DNA of 64,000 nt, taken from Omphalotus guepiniiformis (lineage: Eukaryota > Basidiomycota > Agaricomycetes > Agaricales > Omphalotaceae). The DNA lies in assembly GCA_028554645.1 (NCBI GenBank), contig JAQOOI010000075.1:310001-374000 (forward strand), written 5' to 3'. The first letter of the stretch is position 1. Every line of letters begins with the position of its first letter. Under the pieces are notes generated by a model, which ran no database searches, was not told the origin of the DNA, and was given only the letters and a program-made list of their open reading frames with translations. The position numbers and the translations under genes are program-made. Shown here one piece after another: positions 11,230 through 24,196 of this stretch.

Positions 11230-13339
11230 TTATGCACCGACCCTCGTGCGCGCAGGGGAAGAAGTTTGTTGTGCAATCGCCGCCTGCGCACCTGTCGGCA
11301 GTGATACCCTCGTCCAATCCGGAAGAACATTTCTCGGGGGCGAGTTCTGCATATTCATCTGGCCTCTGCCTCGACTAGGGGTACGTGCTGACTCCGCCAT
11401 CGACGTATCACCGTCCCTGCTTGGATCAGCTTCGTCCCATTTCTCTCTGCTCACTTCGACGCCGCCTGTTTTGAGAGCTCTATTCAAGTGTTTAAGTGAG
11501 AAAAAGTACATCACGTTAGACAAAGATTGACTGACCCTGCAAGTGAGCCTCCAACCCATGCCATAGCAGCGGGTGAAAAGGCCGGCGCCTTTCCTGCGTT
11601 TGCTTTGGCTCGATCAGAATTAGGTATACCAGATGCAGGGTTATTCAGAATAGCGAAATACGGAGTTAAGGCACGAAGACTGGCATATCGGTCGTACTGG
11701 GGTGGGATCGGTCTGTCGGGTCGAGTGGACTGGCGAGAGGAAGGTGGTGGTGGGGCGATAGCTCGTAAGAGTTCGGCGTGGAGTCGAGGGATGAATCCTG
11801 GTAACATAGATGTTCCACCTACGACGAGTATAGACGAAGCGAGAGTCTTTCGTAGATCAACTGGGACCTGTGGTGATAGTTATATAAGTCGATGGTTACA
11901 GGAGGTAAATAATCACCATACCTTGAGGAGAGCATCCAAGATGACTTCCGCGACACTGCTCTCATCCACATCCCCGCCTTCAAAAAGCACTTCCGCGGTC
12001 CTTTCCCTAATCCACCCGGGAATAATGACTGTCCCATGCCCCAGTCCGCCACTAACACCAGCCTGACCCGAAGTCGGTGGTGTAACTCGTATCCTCAAAT
12101 CCGTAGCAGTGGAATGTCGCATATACATATTGGCTAGTGCCTGAAGCCGGTTCTCGTTATTCATATGTGTGCCACTCGCGCCCGGTATCCTAGGTGCCGA
12201 TATGACACTGTACTCCGACGAATCATGTTGCGAAGACATCCCGCTCTCCCTGCCCGCAAACGAAAAATCTGATTCAGATTGGGCAGGATCACTACTTGGT
12301 GGAAAGTCCATATCGGATGACGTGGAGTCATCCGGCCCAAGACTAGGAACGGCCTCATGCGACTCAAGAACAGCTAGTGCCTCGCCGACGAAGCAACATC
12401 TAGTTTTGATCTCTTCAAGAAGTTCATCCGTAAGGACTTCAGGTGGGACGCGCATAGAACGGCTGGAGACGGGAAGGTTGACTGGACCAGGAGAAGTTGG
12501 AGGAAGATATGTGCCGAAAAGGAGAAGAAGAGCACGGAGATGAGAGGAAAAGCGAGAGCCAGCAAGGGGGGTTGTACGAAGTTGCGAGAAGAGAGGCCGG
12601 GCAGCGAATATCTAGAGGGACGATGTTCAAATGTTATCCTTGAGCCACGAGTCTATATGCCTCACCGGAAGAACTACGGATTCTAGATGGCCACAATCAA
12701 GAACTAGACCTGTAATTCGGCCAACTGCTAACAGGGAGAGGAGATGAGCGGACGCGAAAGACACAGAAGGAACCTATGAGTTCAACATTGACATTGAGAT
12801 GTCGCGATGTTAGAGCAGGAGAAGGAATAGACCTGGAGATTTTCAAACAGTATTCGAGCCAGCATGTCCTTGACATGCAATGGCAATAATGGGTGCTCTA
12901 CAAGTATCACTTTTCTAGCTTTCGGATCTGTTAACAAAGACCTTGAGAGTTCTATCAGAAGACACCAAAAAAGCAAGGACAAACGCACGTACTCGTGAAA
13001 CACAGATCTCAAGCCCTTTTCCAATTGAATTTCGAGTAGTCGGTCGTCCTCGGCTCGTTCAGCAGCATCTGAGGCTCTATTAAGACCCCAAAGAGATTTT
13101 CCCGGTTTTCCGCAAGCAAAAAACACGTCCCTGGGACGTCCTTCGCCACTGAAGCCAACTTTCCATATTAAAGAACCGGGGTCAATGATCACTCGATCCT
13201 CAACACCATAAAGTGAATGTCTCCGAGTAGTCGTATAATGCGGCGACGATTGGACATTGCTAGACGATGCGACACGGTTCGTTGTCGGCGTCGTTGGATT
13301 GAAAGTTGTTCTCGACCTGGGTGTAGTCGGTGCTGCCAT
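11230..13339 (-). CDS. ARP10: Actin-related protein of dynactin (ARP10/ACTR10-like)
   Basis: Multi-exon gene. A Thr/Ser-rich N-terminal tail is followed by [20 protein letters not shown], corresponding to the first actin phosphate loop, though degenerate. [24 protein letters not shown] matches the actin PLNPK..REKMTQIMFE region, and a later exon has [17 protein letters not shown] large Ser/Asp-rich insert follows. [19 protein letters not shown] matches the nucleotide-binding GG loop, and [27 protein letters not shown] matches the actin WIGGSILASL segment across an intron. Arp10/Arp11 caps the pointed end of the Arp1 filament in dynactin. ATG 13339 begins [10 protein letters not shown]. The last exon carries a Ser/Arg/Pro tail. 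Confidence 0.8.
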
Positions 13340-13484
13340 TGGGGAAGGAGATGGTAGTCACATGACTTCTCTTCTGTCTCCGTCTCCAATTTGAATTGCA
13401 GTGCACAGTCCGTAACAGGTCGACGTCTGTAATGACACTGGCAGCGTGTTGGAGACGCGCTGCCTCATTTTAATCTTCAACTAC
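13340..13484. promoter_or_regulatory. Bidirectional promoter, ARP10 / membrane coiled-coil protein
   Basis: Only 145 bp separate the two divergent start codons. No TATA box is obvious. Confidence 0.5.
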
Positions 13485-15094
13485 ATGGACCACCGTGAAC
13501 ATAGTCCTCAGGTAAATGTTCCCGTACTTCAGCAACATTAACGTACTGAATGTATTGTAAGACTGCTGGGAAACATGTCCAAGACTCCGTAGATGAGGAA
13601 TGGGAAGACCTTCCAGCCGACTCTGAGCCACTTGCCTCCCGGGTGTCTTCACCTTCTTCTAGTACAAGATTGTCAATGAGACAGAGTCCTTCTGCTAGGA
13701 AACGAAAGCAATTTCCAGCCCAAAAGCACGGAGAGTCTACAGCACGTTCTCCTCCTCTTTTCCAGCGGCGCAGGCGTCAGATCGAGATACCAACAGACGA
13801 GTGGATAGATGCGACCGTACATGGCCTCATATTTTCTCTGCGGTATCTCTTTGATGTCTTCCGTGGAAGCCTCTCCCTCCTGCGAATCCCATTAACCATT
13901 CTCTTCTTCGTGTGGTTCCTGGCGTTCCTCATGGGACACATTACCTCCACAATCGTATCGGTTCTTTCACCGCTGTGCAATGTGCCAGGCGTAAGCAACT
14001 TGATGTTGTGCCATCCAGATACACTCTATACACCGGGTGGGAAGCCGTCGAAGGCCCAACATGCGTCTCCTCAGTGGGCCGACTATCCAAAGCTCATGGA
14101 TGCTCAAACTAATACGTTTGAGCAGCTTTTGGATAATTCTGTTGGTGGATCGGGGTTGTCTCTGGATATCAAGAAGGCAGAAATGGCGACTGCCGATCTC
14201 GTAACAATGGTCCGATTCAGCAAGCTTACTAGCAAGGACTTCATTGGTACGCAATCTTACTGTGGTTATTTAAACAGCATGTCATATGAATAATCTCTTT
14301 CCTTAGCTGAAGCACTTTCCGCCTTTGTTTCCGAAGCCCGTCGAACTGGACGTGGATTGCAGAGGCTAGGGTCCAAAGTCGGAGGCGCGGTAGATCAGTG
14401 TGTATAACACTTTCCTTCTATCTTTTGACTACTGACGGAAAATGAACATAGAATTCTAGCAGTCAATGATTACGCTTTGCATTCTATCGAGGAGGCGCGA
14501 ACCAGCTCTTCTATAATCCGCTCCTTAATTCCCTTTCACTTCGGCCCGACACCGAACCAGATTGTACTACAGAGGTTCACCGAAGCAATGGAGGTATTAT
14601 CCGTAACCATCCAGCGTTTGATTGTCGAAGCAGAAGTGCAGCTTGCCAATCTCGAGAAACTCGAAGAGAGTCTGACTACACTGCACGAACTTCTTGCCCG
14701 AGAGGATTCCTCCCTCTCCTCTGCCAAATCAGAGCTTCTGTCTGACCTTTGGACGCGGCTCGGTGGGAACAAACGCAAGCTTCAAGGCTACGATGAACAT
14801 CTACACCTTCTTAGGGGGCTAGGGGAGTATCGCAAGCAAGCCTTAGCCCATGTGGTAGCCTCATTGCAGACGCTCAGGGCATTGAGTGATGACATGGAGG
14901 ATATGAGGGAAAGAGTGACGGAACCGCAATTGGCAGAGCATATATCGATTGACGTACACATGAAGAGTATCTCAATTGGGTTGCAGAGGTTGAAGGATTC
15001 GAGAGTTTACGCGCGAGAGAGGGAGGATGAAGCTGTGAGGAGAATCCTGGGTGCCGAGCACTTTGAGGCGTTGGAGGAAGCAACGAGAAAGTAA
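13485..15094 (+). CDS. Conserved-looking membrane protein with coiled coil, function unknown
   Basis: I do not recognise the family. Exon 1 (13485-13511) encodes MDHREHSPQ and joins exon 2 at 13562. A Ser/Arg-rich, charged N-terminal part is followed by one or two hydrophobic segments (SLLRIPLTILFFVWFLAFLM, then HITSTIVSVLSPLC). The rest is mostly helical and charged, with long heptad-like stretches such as VEAEVQLANLEKLEESLTTL and SIGLQRLKDSRVYARE. Introns lie near 14245-14306 and 14401-14452. The layout suggests a membrane-anchored protein of the ER or nuclear envelope with a lumenal or cytosolic coiled coil. That localisation is inference. Stop TAA is at 15092-15094. Confidence 0.65.
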
Positions 15095-15272
15095 CGGTAT
15101 AAATGTATGGATAAATTTAATGTTTCTGTATTGTCTGTAATTTCATGTCGATGTATCGTTTTTGCATTACGACGCGTCTGAGCATGTGACTTGATCCTAC
15201 TTTGCCATCGAACCAACGTTGTAACACCCGAAGTTTGAATTCATTTCATACAATTTTGCAGACTTCACTTTC

Positions 15273-15943
15273 ATGTCTGAAGTACCTCAGACAGATGTAT
15301 CACGACCATCCGCACTGCCCACCGCGAGCTTACTGCGGCGAGGGATCACTCAGGCCTCTGTCGATCAAGAATCAGGAGAGTACCTGGACTCAATCGAAGA
15401 GGAATGGAACAAGAAAGTCGACATGGAGGTAGAGACTCTAGTCGATGGAATGGTGGACCTTGTTAGCCTAGCTTCTGTGAGTATCCAGCACAAGGTTTCC
15501 ATGTAATATGATAGTAGCAGTAGACTCGACTAACGCGGCCTAATTTTTTCAGATTGGCGACAAAGATAAATTTCGGATAGCACAGGAGTCATTTCAAGCT
15601 CAGTCTCGCGCAGAGTCAATGGTATGTACGGTATTTTTGCCCTTTACCATTCCAAGTATCGTCTATGAAACGATACTTATTGAATACCCCTTATGTCATT
15701 TTGAATCAGGTTCGAGCTGCCAACTCCCTCCTTTCCATTACGCATTCCATGAAGTTGCTGTTGCTTCTCTCTGACGAGGCGCAGATTGCTCATAGGCGCG
15801 ACGCAGAGATCAAAATTATTCAGGAGGAAAAAGAGAAGGCGAAAGCGAAAGTTGCAGTCCTGTTGGATGAGATCCTGAGGGGGGGCCCTAGTTCGGGGCA
15901 AGGGCAAAGACCACCTGCGGGTGAGAATGAAGGGCGTTCTTGA
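15273..15943 (+). CDS. MED22: Mediator complex subunit 22
   Basis: Three exons: 15273-15476, one ending at about 15622, and one from about 15710 to 15943. The core reads YLDSIEEEWNKKVDMEVETL, GMVDLVSLAS, then IGDKDKFRIAQESFQAQSRA and LLSITHSMKLLLLLSDEAQI. This is the Med22/Srb6 helical signature, with the conserved D/E-K-F..AQE..Q...RA block and a final leucine-rich helix. Med22 pairs with Med11 in the Mediator head and contacts RNA polymerase II. The length of about 150 residues suits the family. A Gly/Pro-rich tail follows the last helix. Confidence 0.9.
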
Positions 15944-18900
15944 TTGAGTGAATTGAATAGCGGCACTTGGTGAAGAGTGATTTTGACGCATAACGAGTAA
16001 TTCGCAATTTCGCTTGTTTTGCTGCAATTGACTGAGCTGACGTATATGCATCCAAAGGCTCATACACTTAGGCTACTGGATCTGACTCTGAAAACCTACA
16101 CACCGGAATACCTAGGGGGCTCACAAAGATCCTCGATTCCTTTTCGTGTTGTCACGATCATCACTCGGTAGGGTATCGCCGTCATGGAAAGTGTCTATTC
16201 GGGACTTAGCTCATTTTACAGCCGTATGCTTGTTCTGACATATACATTTAGTAGACATGCCATCATCATTGCCAGCTGTGTGCACAGGAGGGCTGTATAT
16301 TTACTGCCGATTATGATCGTCCGTTCATATTATTCGAACAAAGAAAAGTTCCATTCCCACTGTTCCACTGTGCACAACGACAAACTCTCCCTTTTGTTCC
16401 ATCGCAGTTGAATTTCAATCAGCCGTGCTTCTCTCTAACACACGACTCCAAAGGAATAAGGTTCGTATTGCCCTCAAGGTGTCGACTTCGGTCTGCCGCC
16501 TTCGTTGTCCAGACCTCGTCTATCTCTCCGCAGCGAGTTCTTCATACCTTTTTCTCGTGTATCATCGGCTAAGACTCTTGTATAGATTGTTGAGGAATCA
16601 CAAACGTGGCCTTCTTCCTGACATATGTATTGGCGCATGGCACGAACTTCCTACCTCTATGATCTTTTTTGAAGTGGGTGTAAGCCTCTCAGAATCAATG
16701 ACAGCAGTGTGTCGGCTGCTTTACTGCCCCCTTTCCCTTTTCTTCGACGAAGGTTTTGCTCGCCCCATGTTCCTCAGTCACCCTAGTTCTTCGATCCTCG
16801 ACTTCGATGTTACTGTAACTTAACACGGTATCACACTGAAGTAGATCTGAGGGTCGTTCGAATTGATGCGGCGGGTGCGCGACTCTATTCATCAACATCG
16901 TCATTCTCAAGGCACGATGTACAATGGAGGAGGATACCCAGACTAGGTAATAAGAACGTCAAAGTAAATACTTGCATTAGTTCGATCCCCTTACTCAACA
17001 AGCCCCGAGGTCATCTGCAATGTTCGCGGGATCTAGCCCCCGGTGAGTGTACTCCCCGCTTCTTAACGGTATCATCCCATTTGTTAGAATACTTATTTCA
17101 ATGACTTCGCAGAGTGATGGCATCCCATTGGTTAATTGACTGAATTAATAGCTCAAAGGCTCCCTTGCCTATGAAGCAAGGGGGTCCATTCGTTCACGAG
17201 AAGAAACCGCATACCACCGCACCTTCTCATGAGACTCTGAGCGTATATACGGATGCATGTATCTATCTAAACTTCGTCTTCCCTTGAAGTTGTCGTTTCT
17301 TCGCCGGGTAATCGAACTCGCCGGCGGCCGCTAAAGGTGCCAATATTTCCGCATAACCCTAACTAGAGTTCTGTACTCACGTAGTGGAACTAGTAGTATA
17401 ACACATGTCTTTTTGCTATGATATGGTTGAAGGCAGGTAGTTTGTATTGCTTAAGTATTGCTTATTCAAACATACATCTGATTACATCGTGTCATGCCTG
17501 AAGCGCCTACAATGATCTAGTCAGGCATCTGTAATCCGAAGTCCTGGCGAGGCTTCTCCCGTGAAGGTCCTCGTACCTAAAAAAACAATCATATCAGCAA
17601 TCACAACTCATCGGGTCTATCTGGTCTATCTGGTCTATCTTCTCTTAAGTCATGATGCCGATTCGGAAAGGCCCCGTTCTTTCAATTTCGCTGCAGCCCG
17701 GTTTCTTGATCAGGTGTAGGGTACTAACTGAGTATAGCTATTCCAAAGGTGCAAGAGCGGCACTTGATGAGTATATCGAGTACAGGTGACGTTTAATGAT
17801 ATCCAGCGATTCGTGTCCGTCCATTGAGGCACCCATTGCTAACAAAGGAGCCTGTCAACTAGTATCATGATCCGGAGCTTGGAATATTGTCCCCTTGCCC
17901 AGCTGAGAATACCGACGAAGTAGTTTATTAACAGTCGCACCCTCCAATGCTAGTGAGCGCATGGATGCAGAGCGGTATTAAGTAGTACACGCCCTTCAAA
18001 GCACGGCGACGTCAATGAGTCGATAGGCTGCACCAGGACTTGTCTACACACACCGCCAACGGGTGTACGACCAGAGGAAAGAGTGGGGGAAGAGGGGGAG
18101 CCTCATATTACACGGCCACCGCCGGTCGCCTCCAGCCCTGTCACTGACTACTGTACCGCAAATTCAAACATGTCAATTTCTTACATACTCTTCAAACCGC
18201 CTAGTACCAATCACATTTATTCGTGAGGGTCAAAACCTGTCAAAAACGAATTTAAAGAATGGCAATATACTTACGCGGGCTCCATCGGTGCGCAATGTCC
18301 GTTGAGTAGGAAGCTAACAACGAGATGCACATTGACTCCACTTCGCCGCAATTTTTATGCAGAGCAAGTCGTGAGGGAGATAGGGGGGGTTCTGACTGAG
18401 GTTGTTTTAATTGGAATTATGGGTAGGAGGTTAGAACCTTGACTCTGAATGGATAATGTGCAGATGTACATCAACCCTGTGTAAGCCGTCTATTCCGACG
18501 GTTCGGCTATTCCTACATAGCCTTCTCTACTGCCATGGCCTTCTACCTCCTTGTACCAAAGGACTAGGCGAGAGTAATGAGAGAACTTGGCTAAAAGGAG
18601 GATACTTCTAGCTTACGCAGCTACAACAGGCTAAAACACAGATCAAGCAGGTAGCGCCCAGCAAATAAGTCATTTCTGAATTGATCACAAGTAGGTATGT
18701 GGGTTTCAAGTGTATCTACTCTCTTGCTCAGCGGCTAGTCACAATTCGAGGAAGCACCAGTACTTATCTACACAGCAAGACAATGTTGACGGTCCTCCGG
18801 CGATCGTAGTTGTACGGTCAGACGCGCAAGATCCGATGTTTTTGGCGCAACCATCACCACTCGCGATGTCAACGTGAAATCAGAAATATGTGCCGGAATT

Positions 18901-21546
18901 AAAGAAGCAAGGGAGTAGATACAGTAGCCCGCTCGACAGCGTCTTGGCAATCGTCTTGGTCCGAGAGCAATCTAGGACTTGAACCTGACCGATTTGATTG
19001 ATTTAACCGCGAAGTTTTTGTGTGAAATCATTTCGGTCCTGGTCGGACTTTTCCTTAACCCCAGGACAGATGACTGTCAGTGATACATGAGATTGAGAAG
19101 GAGTCTTCAAGGTAGTATCCAGACCAGTTGACCTCCTCATATTCACAGGAGTTTGTCTGTAGCGCAAAAAGAAGTTGACAACTAGTAACAGGCGGAATCT
19201 CGGGTCAATACCGTGATAGCACTGCACCAGAAAATAGTCAGCAACAGGTCAATAGAAGATCATTGAATCGCCCTCGGATCCAAGTTGAAGGAGAAAGCTA
19301 TGGCCCATCACTTCGAAATTCGCGACCAATTAATGGCGTCTCCCATCTTGAGCGTCGAGAATTGCAGATAGCAGCTCTTTGAAGTCCAGGCGTTGGTGGG
19401 TACATATATCGATATCTCGGCACTGTGGAACAACACCCTCGAACCTTGGTAAATATAGTTTCTTGCCTTGTGCTCACAGCCTAGTAAGTACGGGCGGCGA
19501 GTAAGTTCATATTATGTAAGACCATCAATAGATGATCGCGGGACTCACGAGATGCAAAGGGGTGACAATGTACCGGGCCACCCTACTTACTGGGATCCCT
19601 GTGAATGGAGATTGTGCTGGTTCTATGCCTATACAACACTTCGTCAAACGGCGATCAAGACTTCACGTTCAGCCACTAGGCCTATGCTGTTGTAGAACCG
19701 TTCTGATTTGGATTCCCAGTGCCACTGACAGACGGTCTGCCATTTGTTGCACAAGCTCTAATTCCTGAGGCTTCTACTCGTGGTTCATTGAGATCAGTAG
19801 GGTTGTTTCTTTGCGTCATGGAATGTTCATATCTCTTCCGTTTACCCGTCAAGTTCCTCCTATGTAGATGTGTACTCGGCGGTCGTTGGCAGCCGCAGCC
19901 TGGAGATCAAGCGCTCATTACTGTGCCCAATGTTCGCACCAACATGTCAATAAAGGTTGGGAGTTTGAGTTTACATACTTCAAAGCAGAATTTGCACCGT
20001 CTGGACAGTAGTGTCTATGCGCACTCCACGCCCGATTTTCTTTGACAATATTTCTCGCGTCATCTTGCATTTCAAGTTTTGGTAACCTAAGGGTAAGAAA
20101 TCACACCTTCCTAGCTGCCTTGATGACATGAATGATTCATCATCTGTCCACATTGACAGTACATACGCACTTTGAACGTCTGTCCCAGTGACGGGCGCGT
20201 CCTGGGCGGGTCCGTCTTGTTGACGAGCCTGAGGGTTTGTATAATGTTCCTAATCCGGAATCATCTATCTGTTCACCGCCAACCCTGACACCCGATTTTT
20301 CCGGAAGCAGTATCGCAGTTGAGGATTCGCAACTGAAGGAAAGTCGAGAGACCGTATGGCGCCTGGATTGCTGGAAGGACTGTAGGACTGTCACGGGCTC
20401 ATTTTGAGAGTCGCAAGTTGTCGCAACCGGTTTCGGCGCAAAAAACGCCAGATTCCGATACGGGGTCTCCTGAATCTGTAGCCGCAGTGTAGGCTATCTG
20501 ACTGCATGCCCATTACTTTGGTGCGACATGTACGGCATGTTATAAAGCTCATCATAGGAAAACATCAAATGGAGATGGCGTGGGATATGCATGGAGAAAG
20601 TGCGCATGCGGAAAGTTCCTGATTGCATCTAGGTGATCTGGACAGAAAAATGCGACTTCCAGATCTGATCACAACCAGTGAGTGCACGTGGAAGAGAAGA
20701 CAACAAAACTTGCACTACCGAATGTGGGATAGGCCGTCCTCACAGCAGAAAGATCCAGACAGTTGGCATTCAGACAGGGGAACATTCACCACGAATCCGC
20801 TGGAAAAAAATGAAGCTGGACTATTCTCGGATCCGCAGAGTAACTCGTTCATGAGAATATATTACACCCCAATCTTGGAAACAAGAAGCTGCAGAAATAC
20901 GTAAGTGAGACTGAGACAATCGATCTCATCGAGAAATGGATCACCGATTCCTGCCGATTCGTTACTCCTGAGATTTGGCGGCGATAATTGAGGGACAAAA
21001 AGAGAGAAAAGCAGGAAAAGAACGAGAATTTGAGATGGATAGATATGAAGGGGTCAGCTGTGGTTTTCAAGTGGGAAAACATGAGGTTGGGACGTGTTTA
21101 CAAGTCCACCACTTGAACCAACCAATCTCGACTTTTTAAAACTCCGATCAAAGGCCAGATCTAACGTTAATTCACTCGGCCAAACTCATCCTCTGATTTT
21201 CAACTCTGTCCAGCCCTTCTTTTTCAACTACCATCATCTCTCTCAGTCCTCTATTTTCATTATTGACTCTGTTCTTTTCGCCCAGTTCTTTATGCTGCAA
21301 TATTCCTGTCTTTCGAGGCCTTAATCTTCGTGAGTTTTCTGTGTGCTGTCACCTCCTACATGCTCATGGTTCAATCTCTCGTCTCTTCTTTTCCTTGTCC
21401 GTGCTTGTTCGAATTATCAAGATAACATACCCTCTTAGCTTCACGATAGATCCGCAACCATCGGCAAAAACTTATTCTCAGATTCACCATTTGGATTCGA
21501 TCTATAACTTGCTCTATACTTTTTTTTCTCTTGCGTACACCCCGTC
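15944..21546. other. Gene-poor region (about 5.6 kb)
   Basis: No frame on either strand shows a recognisable domain or a spliceable model; frames are mostly under 135 codons. Local features: a 9-bp tandem repeat (GTCTATCTG, about three copies) at 17614-17640, and a GC-rich inverted repeat (GCCGG...CCGGC) near 17305. From about 21100 to the GATA-factor start the plus strand becomes strongly pyrimidine-rich, as expected of a long promoter or 5' leader. CpG is not obviously depleted, so there is no clear sign of decayed transposons. Confidence 0.5.
21100..21546 (+). promoter_or_regulatory. Pyrimidine-rich leader/promoter of GATA factor gene
   Basis: The plus strand is dominated by C and T for about 400 bp, ending with a run of Ts at about 21520 just before the ATG at 21547. 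CT-rich tracts are common upstream of filamentous-fungal start codons. Short upstream open frames occur here, but their use cannot be judged from sequence. Confidence 0.4.
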
Positions 21547-24196
21547 ATGGCTGCCACTCATCATGCTGCTCAACGTCCTCAGTATTCTATACCTCCACCC
21601 CCTCCTCCATCTACTGGTGGTTACAACGACGATCTGCGCTTACCGTCTATCAAGGACCTAGCTTTTCAGTATGACCGACCTCGTCATGAAGTTCCTCAAG
21701 CTGCCAGCACTCAAGGGATTCCGGAGTATCCGGTGTCAACCCAGGAGCGTTCAGCTCGTCATCCTCAAGCGTGGGGACGTATGCCGCATGCGATGCCAGC
21801 GCCGTCGGCAATTCCCGCTCATCAGCAGCATAGTCAGCAGCAGCAGCATCAGCAGCATCAGCATAGTTCACCATTATCTACAGGTCATGAGGTTACCTCC
21901 AAACCCAACGATTACGTTGTTAAACACGATAATGGAGGTTATATGACTCCTGGAATTCCCTTGTCTGCTCAGGTTACTCCAGTCCCAGGTTTTGTCAACA
22001 CAGGGCCTGGAGTCCGCAGCGACGAACATTCCCAAGGCCAAATCAAAAGAGCACGTTCATCGAGTTCTTCGACACCAATCGTGTCTCCTCGTGATTCGCG
22101 CGCTCCTCATGTAAGCACGCAATGGCCTCTGTAAAAGATTTGCTTTGAACTTGGTGAATGTTACAGGCCGCCTACCCTCCCCAATATACCGCATATCAGA
22201 CGGCGGTACCGCCTCCGAGCCCGTATCAGATGAGCCCAGCACCGACAGCTCCTCAGTCTACGCACTCGCACCCATCTTCTTCGCATGAGCATATGCAACA
22301 TCATCATACTAGTTCAGGTTCCACGCATCCAGGGTATATCAGTTATCAGCAATATCTTCCTCCACGTCCCACCAATATTCCCCCTCAACATATGCATCCT
22401 CATGCTCCTCAACACTCGTCTCCTCATATACCTCAACACACTCCGCAGCATGCACCACCTCCGCCCCCATCACATCCTCAAGTGTCACATCCTGTACCCT
22501 ATTCGTCACCTGCTCCCCCTCCTCCACCTCCTCCCTCTCAGGAGCATTGGGAGCCCCAGCATGCGCAGCCTGTCACGCCTGTCCATCATCACTCTCATCA
22601 TCATAATGCTCCTCCTCCTCCTCAACCTGCTACTCATGGGCATGTTCACCCCCATCCTCAGTACTCTCATCCTCCGCCACCGCCACCAACGCAGCAACTG
22701 CCGCCGACTATCCAGCAACCCCCTCAGCAAGCGCCTCCTCCTCAGCACCATACTGCCTATCAGCAGTCGGTACATTCGCTGCCTCCACCACCACTTCCTC
22801 AGCAGCATCACCAACAACACCAGGTTCCTACTAGAACAGTGCATCCTCTATCTTCTGATAGCGACATTCGCACAGTGTCATACACGCTCACTCCTGCAGA
22901 GAAAGCCACAAACCACGAGAAAACTATGTCAGATGTACGCTCATGTTTTATCTTAAAACGTGACACTCGAGTTACTGAACCTCTTCTTTTTTTTTTTCAA
23001 GATTGTCTCGTTGTGCTCAATGCTGTATGAGTTTGCGACACGTTACTGTTAGTATTTCTTTTTCTCCGACCTTTTCGCATGAGTGACGAGGTATCTCCTT
23101 TAGCTGCTTTGAACGGCGCGTTGCCTCACGTACAACCGGCACAGCATGAAGTCATGGAGATGGCCCGGCGCGCAAATGAAGTCGTTCGCCTTTTGGAGGT
23201 TTTGCGGAGAATGGATGCCCCGGGAGCAGACACAACTAAACTTGACAGCGCTGTAGTCTCTTCACCGGATGATCATCGTCCCCCTAAACGGCCATGGGAA
23301 GATATGTCTCAAGATGGGCAAGCTCAGGATGACTCCAATACATACTCTGAGGTATGACATTGATATTTTACAGTTGATCTGACGTTGTCGTTATTAATTA
23401 TGATGAACTGAGACCTTCTCCAATGCGGCTGACATTGACAAGACAACTGCTGAACAAGATATGGAGATTATTCGTACCAAACGTGCAAGTACGACTGCGG
23501 GCGCGGCTGCTTCAGCTGGTCAGCCTAAAAGCAAGTATCGTAAAAGAAGTGTGAGTCGGATCTTGCATTAGTCCCTCTAGGATGCTGATCCGGCTATTCT
23601 CTCCGACGTTTGGTCGGGGCAGCGGGCAACTCCTCCCGGCAAATGTCATTCTTGTAACATCAGGGAAACTCCTGAATGGAGGCGTGGACCTGATGGTGCA
23701 AGGACTCTTTGCAATGCGTGTGGCCTCCGTGAGTGCAAGGTTTCCTGATCGTAGATTGACGAGACTCAAATTGTCGCGGTCAGACTATGCAAAACTTATG
23801 CGAAAGCAGACCAAGCTCAACACTAACGGAGAGCCACCACCTCCGATTGACATGGACACGCTGCGTGCTTCAACCAGAGCGGCTGACGCAGACAAATCTA
23901 GTAATCGTCCGAAACAGGATGAGAACATTTCCCCGGCGGCACACACACCCCAACATCATCAAGGTTCTTTCCAGGTCGTCACTATGATGCCTTCTCAGCC
24001 TCAACCTGAGAATCCCCCTTCATCGGACGCAAATAGCGAGGCTACTCACCAGCCATCTATTATGCCGTCGCCGGGCTCAGGTCAGATGCATCTACCACCA
24101 CCTCCACCTTGGGCTGCTTCTGTCTCTGTCCCGCGGCAGTATAATCAATTTCAGACGCAATCCTTCATGAGGACCAATCACACATCCCCACGGTGA
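21547..24196 (+). CDS. GATA-type zinc-finger transcription factor (type IVb, NsdD-like)
   Basis: Seven exons. A long low-complexity region rich in Pro, His and Gln (21550-22930) precedes a predicted helical segment ([17 protein letters not shown], then [20 protein letters not shown]). Exons joined at about 23032/23104, 23355/23443 and 23550/23581 lead into the finger. It reads [20 protein letters not shown] then [12 protein letters not shown], with HYAKLMRK on the next exon. The spacing is CX2CX18CX2C, the type IVb class of white-collar and NsdD proteins; no PAS/LOV domain is visible, so NsdD/Gat1-like is favoured. Such factors control sexual development and conidiation in other fungi. A Pro/Gln-rich tail ends at the stop 24194-24196. 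The 23551-23580 intron is only 30 nt. Confidence 0.85.

Noticed and set aside
16425..16823. 132-codon plus-strand frame in the gene-poor region
   Set aside because: Leu/Ser/Arg-rich translation typical of CT-rich non-coding DNA; no domain.
16978..16992. AGTTCGATCCCC, another B-box-like word
   Set aside because: No D-arm or cloverleaf could be drawn around it.
17280..17345. B-box-like GAGTTCGATTACC on the minus strand, suggesting a tRNA
   Set aside because: The flanking T-arm does not pair correctly and there is no A-box or acceptor stem at the right distance.
15944..21546. Transposon remnants in the gene-poor region
   Set aside because: No reverse transcriptase, integrase or transposase motifs, long repeats or CpG depletion could be seen by reading.
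22285..22956. Long frames on both strands inside the GATA factor gene
   Set aside because: Shadows of the CAT/CCT-rich repeats encoding the Pro/His region.
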